In this document: positions 11,962-24,107 of the stretch, piece after piece
Layout of the letters: each line of letters starts with the position of its first letter
Position numbering within the stretch: position 1 is the first letter of the stretch
DNA from: Scleromitrula shiraiana
Taxonomy: Eukaryota; Ascomycota; Leotiomycetes; Helotiales; Sclerotiniaceae
Reading direction: 5' to 3'
Assembly (NCBI GenBank): GCA_028455995.1
Contig: JABELC010000001.1
Span: forward strand, 3,832,501 to 3,896,500
DNA length: 64,000 nucleotides
Notes under the pieces: generated by a model
Database searches by the model: none
Seen by the model: only the letters and a program-made list of their open reading frames with translations
Told to the model about the DNA's origin: nothing
Program-made: the position numbers and the translations under genes

Positions 11962-13725
11962 CTAAGCATTAGGAACATTAGGAACATCATTCGCCGTCTC
12001 CTGCGCCTGATGATGATCATGATGATGATGGTGGTGGAAATGCCCCTCCTTCTTATCCTTCCCCTTCTTCTTCGACTCCTTCTTTGCCGCTGCCTCGGCG
12101 ACTAATTGTTCAAATGCCATATAATCGCCCTCTTCTTCTGGGTTGCGTTGAGCCTGTTTATTTCGTTAGATCGTTTACACGTGAAATTGCCAAAGCGAGA
12201 TAAGGGGACAAGAGGATGAGAGGATGAGAGGACGAGAGGATGAGAGGATAATATAAAGAAACAAACATACCTTTGAGTAAATTTCACCCGCAATAACAAG
12301 TGCTTGTGCACGCTCGAGTCTCTTCGACATGGGGACCTTCCTATCATTAAGGATTTCATCGCAGACATCCCGTAAGACACCCTGAATCTCAAATTTGCTT
12401 CCTCGCCATGCAGCAGTAAGGATTTTACCCGTCACACGACGCTCATACTCGACTTTCTTTTCGTCCGTCCAGTCTTCCCCTCCTTTCTCTTCCATCTTGG
12501 CCATTTCCTCCATGGTCATTTGCGCATCGATGGCGCTGGAAATGGTATTCCATGTCTCCTTGGCAAGCGTTCCCTTATCCTTAAGTCGCGAGAAGAAACC
12601 GCCGATTCCGAGGAATTTCTGGGATTTGAGAAGTGCGGTGGCTTTTTGGAGATAGGTTTGTCCGATGGCATGGAGGATATCTAGACCGAAAGATTCCATT
12701 TTTAAGTTCTCGACTTCTAGACGTGTTTTCTCCTGGAATGCTTTTGTGACGTCTGGCCCCTTGTCGGTTTCCGTCCATATACTTATACGATCAACCAATT
12801 TTTTGGCCAAAGTTTCAACTCGCTCTTTGCGTTTCAATGCGCGCTCTTCCTCATATGCTGCCAATTCATCACGTTGTGCTTTGGTCAATCCACCCTTCTT
12901 CTTGCCCTTCTTTCTTAGCTCTTTCTCCTCCTCTGTCAGACCTGCAGCTGACATTTGAGCATCATCTTCCGCCTTCTCTGTAAGAAGCTGTTGAGCTCGT
13001 CCTCTTGGGGTAGATCTTCCGGAAGTATTGGGAGGACTTGCTGGTTTAGCAGCCCCAACAGGAGGTTTTTCGGATTCCAGAGAGATATCCGCAACCTTAG
13101 CGTTGAGATTAGGTATTTCTCCATTTGCTTCTTTCTTCTTCTCTTCCGCCGCGAGACTTTCCTGTTTTGCTGCTTCGGTGCCAGGGAATCTAATCAAATT
13201 AGCCAAACCCCACCATCATCTAAATTATGCACCCTGTAGTTCCGCAATAGAAAATATAAACTCACTCTTCCTCTTCTTCCTCCGCCTCCTGCATATGAAT
13301 ATCCATAGTCTTCGTCAAATCCTTCATCAGGGAGATCTCCCCAATAAGATCAACGAAAGCTTCACCACCGAAAATCGTGCCAAAGAACTCAGCGGGATCC
13401 GCGAACCCCTCGCCAGGAAGAGCATGGTCCTTTCCGAATTTATCATATTGTTTCCGTAAATCTTCGTTGCTTAGTACTTGGTAGGCTTCGCCGATGGCTT
13501 GAAATCTCTCGTGCGCGGTGTCATCTCCTGGGTTTTTATCTATATGTGGCGTGGTTCTTGATTAGCATCTGGTAAGAGCGATATGACTTGATGCGGGGGT
13601 CAAAGAGAGAGATCTATACCGGGATGGGTGATAATGGCGAGTTTCCTATAAGCTTTCTTGATCTCTAGTTCTGATGCGTCGGTCTTGACACCGAGAGCAT
13701 CATAGTAAGTTGTATCAACAACCAT
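11962..13725 (-). CDS. J-domain co-chaperone with DnaJ-X domain, Caj1/Djp1 type
   Basis: Hsp40 that stimulates Hsp70 ATPase. Four exons (13725-13620, 13539-13266, 13189-12271, 12153-11962) give 496 aa. The J domain (about 1-70) begins MVVDTTYYDALGV and has HPD at residues 34-36, its Asp codon split by intron 1. A second conserved region (about 240-430, rich in charged helices) fits the DnaJ-X domain of yeast Caj1 and Djp1. Between them is a Ser/Pro/Lys-rich linker. The C terminus is a Lys-rich stretch followed by a His cluster (GHFHHHHHHDHH), unusual and possibly metal-binding. Intron 3 (12154-12270) contains a perfect-to-near-perfect octamer array. Probably cytosolic; a role in peroxisomal or mitochondrial import, as for Djp1, is only possible. 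Confidence 0.9.
12211..12250. repeat. Octamer tandem repeat inside an intron
   Basis: AGAGGATG in five consecutive copies, with one C substitution and one terminal change, lying in intron 3 of the J-protein gene. Confidence 0.9.
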
Positions 13726-14814
<1,089 letters not shown>

Positions 14815-15831
14815 CTATTTCGTTCCAGCAGCTGCCATTCTCTGGAAACATCCCTTATAAGCCTCATGGATTTCCGGAACCTCATACCCATACTCCCCCA
14901 ACTTCTTCACCAACTTCGTAGTATCCAATTTGCAATTACTGCGACCAGCCTTAATGACCTTCGATTGTTCCTCGAGGGTAAAATTCTTCCATGTAAACGA
15001 AGGTCTCACGTACTCCTTGAAGAGCGCCAGAACCTCGTTGTGGGAGATGGCGCCGGGATTGGTAAAATTGTAAATACCGGTTTCTTGGTGCTCGGCCATG
15101 AGGATAGAGGCGGGCAGGAGATCGTGTAGAATGGTGTTCGAGTTGGGGATGTCGACTACGCGATCGTATTTGGCGATTTTGGTGACGAAGTTGCGGGGGT
15201 GGAGATCATCGCTGACGGGCATTCGTAGACGGAGGATAAGGGTGTTTTTGTATGTTTTCATAACCTTTGAACTTGTTAGAATGGTGGGAGAGATTAGGTG
15301 TTTGTATGTTGATTTGTTATATTACTGACCTCTTCAACATGAGCTTTTGTCTCCGAGTAAAATGAACCGGCAAAATTGGCAGGATCAGTCTCCAGATATC
15401 CAGGTCCACCAATTGGATGTTTATCATCATATGTGTAGATGCATCCCGTTGCAAAGACCGTAATATGAATACCCTTCAAGAAGCAGCAATCGGTCAAATT
15501 CAAGGTTCCGATAACATTGCTTCGAATAGTCTCCTCCTTATTATCCTCACACCAATCGACATTTGGACGTCCAGTGCAACCAGCACAATTGAGAACATGC
15601 GTAGGTTTAACTTTCTCAAGCTCTGCAATAACAGCCTCCCGATTTTGCATGCGAATAGTCGTCGTGTGGACTTCTTTGCCCTGACTCTCCAGAAGCGTCT
15701 TGAGATGTCCTGTAGGTGGTAACCAGGTTAGCACGGTGCAGCAGTACTGGATATTTCCGTTGTGGGGCTTGTGTACCTGCAACCCAACCTTCTCCTCCCC
15801 AGATCAAAAAGACGGGTTTTGATGAAGCCAT
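14815..15831 (-). CDS. UDP-4-keto-6-deoxyglucose 3,5-epimerase/4-reductase
   Basis: Makes UDP-rhamnose from UDP-4-keto-6-deoxyglucose, using NADPH, in the cytosol; related to plant NRS/ER and the reductase half of plant RHM. Three exons (15831-15777, 15709-15330, 15264-14815) give 294 aa. The Rossmann glycine motif IWGGEGWVAG is completed across intron 1. NCAGCTGRPNVDWCEDN and the extended-SDR YxxxK pair (FYSETKAH, Tyr136/Lys140) are present, followed by LRLRMPVSDDLHPRNF and the C-terminal substrate domain. The length equals the single-function plant enzyme. The partner 4,6-dehydratase is not in this window. Its product usually feeds rhamnosylated cell-wall glycans. Confidence 0.9.
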
Positions 15832-16624
15832 TATTGAATTGTTGATGTATGTGAAAGAGATTTCTTGTAAAATCGAATAAGTGAAAAGGGGTGATAGAAA
15901 AGAAACGGTGTGCGAGATCAATGCGTATTAATGAGGAAAGTGTTGTGGCTGAATATCATGCAAGGAAAGTGAAAAGGTAAGGAGAAGAAGGTTACAGTTT
16001 ATGTAGGCTTAGAACAGCAATAGGTCGATACGATGTAACTATGTACCTTGAAAAACCAAGTGTTCCAAATATACCCGTATTTATCCTTGACTGTTGTTTA
16101 ATGATTAAGCTGTCTCACTGTCTCCGATTATGTATCAGATCGGATTACTTATGTTTTTTTGCTAAGGCAATGGCCACGTACTCCTTTGGATCTATTTGAA
16201 TCGGCCCATGGCTAGAACGGTTCGTAGTCTCATAACTGCTTAACTGCAAATAGATTTCCTTTTATAGTATTCATAGCTATCGATGGGAATATACCCCACT
16301 TGCCCCCTAGCAAGATTTATAATCCTGGGGCGTAGAAGGAGTTGTCTGATTTGATATATTGGTCCCATGTTTCGTTTCTCATTTAAGCCCAGACTTGACA
16401 CTATAGCGGCGATGTTCCTTCGGACTATTGCTGTTTATCAAGAGGGGAAACAATGTATCAAAGTCGTTATTATGGAAGTATATTATGAACTTAATTTACA
16501 AGTGGGTATCTATAACTGAAATGCATGGTTTCCCCCAAAATCCGTCCCTCTCAAAAACCCCCTCATCTTTTTAGACCCTACTTCTGCATGTCAGTAAGTT
16601 CATCCTGCATAGTTCGTATCATGA
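15832..16624. promoter_or_regulatory. Intergenic, promoter of the UDP-rhamnose gene
   Basis: About 790 bp holding the promoter of the minus-strand reductase gene and the 3' end of the next minus-strand gene upstream. No gene or notable repeat seen. Confidence 0.5.
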
Positions 16625-19600
16625 TCAATTGCCACCAAGGGTTTTTGAAGTTGACCTTGGTTTATGATTGCGAAGGATCTTGCCAAGGAATTCCGCTTTG
16701 CGTAGATAAATATCCATTGGCGCTTCAGTTGTCGTAGATTGTCGTCGGTGATCAAGCGAGCTAGAGCCAGAGGCGGCTGGATGGCTATTTCGAGAAATGC
16801 GAGGTGGGGAGATTGACTTCTCAAGCGAAATTTTAGATTTCCCTGGGAGCTCAGGACTGTGATCTCCCGAAGAATTGTGACTACCAGACATTGGCAAGAT
16901 CTCTCTTAGTAGTGGGGTCTTCGTTTTCTTGACTCTTGCATGTTCTGATGGGGAGTTGTTCATATCTCTACTTGTATTCGTAGGCGACGAGGAGTTTCTG
17001 TTCCACGGAAGGCGTCGTGCGCTCCTTGCTGGAGTTACATCCACATCTATCGGATTTGACGGGGAGTTTTCCTCGGATCTTGTAGATTGTCCAGCAACAA
17101 TTTGACTATGTGTTTCGAAGAACCTCCGAGTGATTAACTTCTTGGGCTCTTGCAAATCATCCAAATCGCGTGCGATGACATGAACATTGGCTTTAGTTGT
17201 GGATTCCACATCTGTTTGATGAGCGACTACTTGCCTTTTCGCTTCTTGGCCATTAAATATAGGCAATTTCTGCTCGATGAATGGTGCGGTAGCTCTGACC
17301 TTATTCCGTATTCTTTCAATCAAATCGTGATGAAGGAGATTGCTTGCTAAGGTAGCCTCGAGACTTTCTTGAGTAATCACACGATCGAAAGACGATGGAT
17401 GAAAAAACTCGATATCGAAATCTTTCAGACGATTGTAGTACACAAATGCACTAATGCGTTCTGCAGCTGTGTTCCTCTTTACATAATCAGGATACTCTTG
17501 GGTGTAACACCGAACAAAGTCATCCCACAAACACTCATGAAGACGGTGCTGGCCTGCAAGCCATTCGACGTATACCAGAGCTTCTATGAACTGTTCCTCG
17601 CTCCATTTGTGATGTGGGTAAGTTGAACAGTATTCCTCAAAAAGTGTTTGCATCGGCTCGGAATCCGAAGATTCTGATGCCAGCTCTTCAGAGATACTAG
17701 GTCCGTGTATCTGAGGTATGCTATAATTGCCTAAGGGTGCTCGATTAATGATAGTTTCGCTTGAGTGATTATCATTGGAGATGATGCTATCGACAGGAGT
17801 AACAGCATCGTCGTGTCCAGGAGGACTAATTTGCAATGCTAGCTCATTAATTGATGGCTTCTCGGGAGACGATGAAATACGTCGCAAGATATTTCGTCTG
17901 CACTCTCTTACCATCTGATCCCTGTCGATAGCAGTGGCATCTTCTTGGCTAAACCCAAGGTCTACAAAGCCTGTTATCTTTCTCCTTTTTCTCCTAGACT
18001 CCACAACTTCTGTGACTGGAACTATCGAGTAGCCTGATGATAAAATTCTATGAGAAGGATCTTTTTCAGGAGATAACTGTTCATGTGAGGCGGCCTCATG
18101 GGAATTTTGGCGGTAATGCGGTGATGAAGGATTAGACCTCAACAAACTCGGGCTGATTTGGTTTACATGATGCTGCGACAGCTGTGAGAGATTCTGAAAT
18201 CCCATATCCCTCGAATAGCCATCGACACCGCCATCAATTTGTGGTATTTGAGATGCAGTCATTGGCACCTGAGGTGAAGATGTGATATGGTTAAGCTTCG
18301 TGAGCTCTGGACTATCTTTCAATGGACGGGTTTCTGAGTTAGGGTAAGTTCCAGGTATGACTACATCTGAGACTATCTCATGTTTGAAGCGTCTCTTCTG
18401 GCTTGGGGTTTTTTCTACTTGTACAATATTGCCCGGCTGAGAAGCCGTTGGAGAATTTTGAGACGACATCTGTGAACTTCTGTTTGGTGAAATGGCATTG
18501 TTTGGAAGTTGGTCTCCAAGAGCATGTGGAATTTCCAATTCTAATTCATCCTCATCGTCCGAGCCACTGAATGAGGCCATGGGTATAGTACGTCTAACAA
18601 TAGTTTCTGGTAAAATGGTACTGACAGGAAGAGGCTCAACCGTAGGTTCTCGAAAAGCTTCTGAGGCCGATTCTTGAAATTCATCCATTGAACTGACAAC
18701 ATCCATTGTACTTTCCTTTGCTGGACTGCTTATCAGTGTTCCGAAGCTTTGTTCTAGAGATCTCTCGGGGGTAATTTCTTTTATACGTGATGCTTGCATA
18801 AACATCGTGTGCTGCTGTCTAGGCCTGGAGTTTGCAGCCGGACTTGGTTCGGATTCATCCGCACTTATTTCACTGTCGTTGCTTTCAACAGCATCATCTG
18901 TGCAAGCAGTTTTGGCTGGACTAGGAGATACTGCCGGGGAATGTCGGCTAGCATAAGAAGGTTCTCGCTGTATCAAATGTCTTCCGTCTAATACCTCCCT
19001 TTGTGACCCGCAATCATTCTCGTCACATTCAGGAGAGGAACTTCGAACTTCACTTTCAATATCACCCTGTTCATCATCTTCATTGATATGTTGCGTAGTT
19101 TGAAGGCTACCCTTCTCATTTCCATCATCATCTCTGGTGATTTGAGCGTGAGCTGCACGCCGCAGATCATGAAAGTGCAACTGGTCTTGAAGAACTTGGG
19201 GCGGAATAGAGACGTAATCATGCAACGAAGGGAACCATGAGTCTTCACGTGCCAGCAACTCTTTTTGATCTTTTGGTATACGTTCATAGCGACGTGGGAT
19301 GAACCGGGATATCGACTGAAATGGATAAACTTCTGAACTTATAGAGGTATGGATCTTGTCAATATCAACAGATCTATTATTTAAAATGCTTGAATCGTTT
19401 GTATCAGGCCTTTCTTTGTGCTCAGTATCCAACGACTTTGGATTCGTCTTGTCCTTATCGTTTAACAAGCTAGCCTTCGGATCAACATGCACGCCAGACA
19501 AACATGGCTCCTCTGTAAGATGAATATCGGATGAAATTTCAGATCGGTCGAATTCATGCAGTGGAATTGGCCTCGACTCTTGCTGTAGTCGAGACAAAAT

Positions 19601-20394
19601 TTCCTTTGTATGTAACCTCCGATTTATGGCATTCCAACCATTACCAATCACGTCGATACTATCTTTCTTATCCGGTATTTGTGTCGCAAAGATGGAAGAT
19701 GTTGAAGCGAGGAGCGAGTCTTCGGTTTGAGAATCGATAAGAAGCTGTGGACTGCTATTGTGTGGAGCATCACGCAAGAATTCGTTTATTTGGGACAGCA
19801 GCTTGCCTATCCTCTCTTCATTCTCGACAAGGCAGGGCTGTAAACTCCTCTCTGCATGACTTCCCATTGATTTGAAGCTCGTAATCCGTAGATATAGATC
19901 GGTGCGAGGATCCGTCGTTGCATCGTATACCAGTAATTCAAGTTAGTGCATGGGTCTGTTAGGATCCAGACAGCATTGACATACCAGGCGACAATCTGCA
20001 ACTGCCAACAAACCACCTATAAAATTTTCCGGAAACCGCAATTTGTCCCTCTTCAGAACTTCCTTGATATAAGCCGGCTCGAATAATGCTGCAACATCGC
20101 TAGTGCCGTCAGATATTGTGATACATTTAGTCAACTCGTTTGGACCTTTTGCCTATGACAAGGTTAAGAGCTACAATATGTTAAGATAGTTGAGGTAGTA
20201 CTGACACTAATGACCTGTATCAAACCACCAGGCGCGCTGAGCTTGATTTCAAGTTTTTTGTCAACATATCGGAAGGGATCCTCTTCTGCATCTTCTCTAC
20301 AGTCCCAATTCTTTATTGACTTAAGCCAAGCCAATGCCTCAGCCAAAGACTTCTCTATGTCCCGTGAAATCCAATCCCGCATCAGATATGACAT
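16625..20394 (-). CDS. Large protein with N-terminal TPP1/Est3-like domain, candidate shelterin Tpz1
   Basis: Exon 1 20394-20206, exon 2 20152-19985, exon 3 from about 19930 to 16625; about 1220 aa in total. The N terminus (MSYLMRDWISRDIEKSL, then VISAKGPNELTKCITISDG and FPENFIGGLLAVADCRLV) resembles the OB-fold TPP1/ACD domain of telomere proteins. The middle is long, Ser-rich and disordered. A helical block near the C terminus (region 17300-17690, with HECLWDDFVRCY and EEQFIEALVYVEWL) is predicted to be folded. Intron 1 (53 nt) is canonical. Intron 2 should be 19931-19984: it has a GTATGT donor, a CTAAC branch site, 54 nt and frame-keeping ends, but its 3' dinucleotide is TG, not AG. The family call rests on pattern memory and needs a profile search. 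Confidence 0.6.
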
Positions 20395-21276
20395 GTTGAT
20401 GCTCAAATCCCACGATGTTGGTGAACTTTGGTTATTAATGAATTAACCGCGTCCAATTTGATATTAGAGATAGGCATAAGGAGATAAAGCAATACATCAA
20501 GAGAGAAATAGGAATACGAATTAAGTCCCTGATGTGAAATGCCGTGTCGCATATATTGGTAGCAAGTTGATATACATTTGAGGGAATACGGTTAACGTGA
20601 ATTTACATATAATGCTCACAATTTCTTCAATTAAGGAAGACGCGTTCTGTCGCGATTTCAATTTAGTTCTGGCTGGGTAGCTGACTAAGGTGTAAATTGT
20701 TCTGCAATCCCCCGTTCTGCGAGGATATAAGGCTATAAGGCTATAAAGTCTGCGCTATAAAACCTTCAAGTTAAGAGGTTTAGCGAACACAAGTTCCCCT
20801 CCAAAGTTTTTCCAGCCAGCAAAACAGTTGTCAACGGAACTTGAAATAACCAAGCATGTAGTTGATAACAACCTGTGATTTGCAAAGCAATGTTTTTCAC
20901 CTACTATCTCGACCAAGAGGAAGAAGTTGAAACAAAGATAATGGATCCCCTGAACTTGTTTGGCTATTCGAACGCACAAAATCCGTACATCGCTTCACGA
21001 AGCTGGCAAGGGCTGGTATCCCTAATGGTACCGAGAGGGAAGATTTGGCAACTTGACAACAGCTAGATTACAGGTCTCAATGAACTACTTTGTAGGCACT
21101 AGGCATAGATTTGCCTCTCCTTTCTTGGATTCAGTCTTCCGATGGACTATCGTAAGCACTTCTTTTCAACTTGAATATTTCTCAATAGAATAACAATATG
21201 AGATAGGGATATTTCATTGGTTGTATATTCTCCTTACAGAGGCAAAGAGCCCTCATTGTGAAAGGCCTGAGCGGCT
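20395..21276. other. Intergenic, no gene seen
   Basis: About 880 bp between two minus-strand genes, including the promoter of the TPP1-like gene. Short open frames here lack any family character. Confidence 0.55.
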
Positions 21277-22784
21277 TTAAATGGGTGTTGCTTGCATATT
21301 TACAATAGTTTTGCATGCCAAGCTGCCCGACATCATGATATTCACGTCCTCAACACGCTTGTACCAACCGTTGTTTAAAGGGTCAGCCTCAGAGCCAGTG
21401 ACGGGGCTTGTATACCAGCGTTGTGCCGTGGTATGATACTCGGTGGGAGGGAGTTGCCCAATTGTAACCAGCAAAGTTGCAGTATAATTAGTTCTTGGCG
21501 GTGCTTGAACCACTTGCGAGATGTTCAACTCGACTGTCTTGGTCTCGCTTTTCGTTTGGGTATCGGTACGCGTATAAGAATAATTAAGTGAGACGGACCA
21601 CTGCAAGATCAAGTAATCAGTAATTGCCTATCAAGAAATGAATTTGAAGAAAGCCAAAGAAAACAAAAGGTTAGAGTTATTCTAGGAAGCAAAAAGAACG
21701 CATAAGAAAGAATATGAGAGATTTAAAGCTGGGGGAACAGAGTTTGGTATCAATAACAAAGAGTTTAATGAACGAATTAACATACTGATGTTGAGGACGA
21801 TGCGATGCCTTCTACACCTGCGGTCGCTGTCTGAGAGAATGTCGACGATATGCCTACCACATGCTGGTCGGAAGTTTCAACCGTCATCGTTTGTTGCGTT
21901 GAATTACTGAGAGATACAGTAACAGGCTGCGATTCAGAACTATCGTTTTTCCCAGTAATGACGGAAGTAAGGCCAAACGAGCTTGCTGCGCTATTTGCAG
22001 TGATACAGAATGGTGCGATGATTTCCTTGATGGGATTGACGGCCACCCATTTGAATGAGCTTATACGGTTATTGAAATCAACATCTGTTAGATATTCGAT
22101 TTCCTTGATGCTACCCCAGCCCTTGACGTTGGAGTATACTGCACCAGTGCCATTGTCACCATCGTACAACGTAACTTGCTGACGATCCAATAGTGACTTC
22201 CAACGTATAGAGCTGACAATGTTATTGATGTTCCAGCCAGCGAGTGAGTGGACAACTTCGGAGGGCCATTCACTTAAGAAAATAGTTGTACGTTGGCCAC
22301 CGTAGTTGCGGTCGGCGAAAAATTCAATGGCACCCATATTAAGATCGACTGTTCGCCAGAAGAACATGGATAGGTCATCATTTAAGCCAGGGGATGTCAA
22401 TTCGCAATTTTGTGTAAAGCCGGTGCCAACTAAGTCAAGACAGACCAGGCAATCTTTGAGATTGGCTATATTGGTAGCTTCGGTGTCATTTCGACCGGCA
22501 ATCAATGTGACTACTGTACCAACCGGTAGATTGTATAATACCGAAGAAGTTTGGTTATATTGGGTGGCTGTGATGACATGACGTTTGCGGGGTGCATATT
22601 CCGCAAGAACGAGGTCGGTTCTCACTCCAAAGAAAAGGTTATCTTGAAACAATGCCACAGTACCGATGGGGAGTTGTGGAATTCTAATACCACTCGCAGT
22701 GAGCATAGCTTGTATCGCTGAAATAGCTTCGGGCGCCTTGGTGAGCAACTGCCGAGCAATATCTGACGGAGTAGGAGTAGTCAT
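21277..22784 (-). CDS. Beta/gamma-crystallin-like plus aerolysin-type pore-forming protein
   Basis: Two exons (22784-21786 and 21600-21277) give 440 aa; the 185-nt intron is longer than the window's norm. There is no signal peptide. The N-terminal half is beta-rich; residues about 150-245 carry crystallin-like strands (IEFFADRNYGGQRTTIF, QQVTLYDGDNGTG) and tryptophans in the expected places. From about residue 250 the sequence becomes a Ser/Thr-rich, alternating polar/nonpolar region typical of the aerolysin/ETX-MTX2 pore module, and the intron falls inside this stretch. Such fusions are known from other organisms (for example amphibian crystallin-aerolysin complexes). A defensive or cytolytic role is inference. 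The frame stays open upstream to 23054, but that part has no coding character, so I start at MTTPTPSD. Confidence 0.7.
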
Positions 22785-24100
22785 GATGAAACAATCAGTA
22801 AGTGAACTTGGGACTGGGTCGATGAAATAAGTGAGCCAGCGAGTAATGATATTATCGGGTTGACACAAGTGGGCTGGTGAGTGGTAGTGATATTGAACTA
22901 AAGAAAGAAGTGTCGATGGGAGAATAGAGCGATACTTATAGAGCAGTCCACATTGTTGAGCTATCAAGCTAATGTCAAAAAGGAGCCTAATACTCCGCAG
23001 AACAGCATGAATCATACTCTTCGGTTGGGTCGAGGGTTCGCAAAACACGGCCATTCGCTGTATAATAGATGAAAGAGATCAATAGATATCAAATTATCAA
23101 AGTCTGGAAATTACACAGCTGAACAGCAAGTCTCAAATGCCACACCGGCAGAATTGCAGGTGTTGTTGCGTGATTCCTGCCGAGACAACCAAAACAAGTG
23201 ATGTGCTTGTACGATGCTGTATGTCGATCAATGGGTGTAGAAAGGTTGTTTTAGCGTGGGGGCAACTTTCTCAAAGGATACTGAGACTGACATCTAGTAT
23301 CTGGGAAAGTATGGTAAGAATTGGTTACTCTTATTTATATTTATCCTCTCACTGGATACACTGTAAAAGGCTCATAGATTTGCACAAACATAATATTATT
23401 CGTGCCACAGTACCTCATTCTTAGCTGCTCTATATACAAGAGGAGAGAAAAAAACCTCCGAAAACATTCATTATCCAAGATTGATACATAGCACGTGCTT
23501 TATGCAAAAGTAGATATTTAACAAGTTGTCGAATTTACAAATACTACTAAGATTGCTATAAGAGTATGGCATTTAGCAAATGTCCTTAAAAGAGGGGGAA
23601 TGAAGATCGAGGAAGAAGCGGCAGTGGAAGAGGGGTAGTAGATGGAGGGGTAGCCCCTGGGCTGTAGAGCCGGACCGTTCCGTTCCATTGCTATTTCAAC
23701 CGCTCCTATTAAAAACATGTGATAAGCCTTGATAGACCTTAGCTTGCTTCAATGATGAATTGATCATATCATCTACACCAGACAAGAACGAGCGGGGAAA
23801 CCTAGAGCTGTCAAGGACCAATTCTGACGGATAACTGCATAGAAATATTGTTTGAGAGATTTCTACATGGGAAAATTGAGCATATAGATGCATGCCCAGA
23901 ATCCACAGTGGGCTACATCAAAGTACTAATACACCGAAACCAAATCGGGTAATTATTGATTGATTGAACCAACGTCCTTTTTCGAGCAAGACACAACTAA
24001 TTGTCTCTAGACACGTGCGTCGAGAAGTGTATTATGCTGAAGGCTCAAAATCACACATGTATCTTTGGGCACTATCATCGGTACCTGAATATTTATTTTA
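22785..24100. other. Intergenic, no gene seen
   Basis: About 1.3 kb upstream of the pore-forming-protein gene and downstream of the MFS pseudogene. It is AT-rich and shows no supported coding sequence. Confidence 0.55.
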
Positions 24101-24107
24101 CTCCTCT

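Noticed and set aside
22785..23054. In-frame upstream extension of the pore-forming-protein gene
   Set aside because: The frame is open but the composition is not coding-like. MTTPTPSD is a more natural start.
23137..23424. Plus-strand open frame of 95 codons
   Set aside because: No family character and atypical composition; likely chance.
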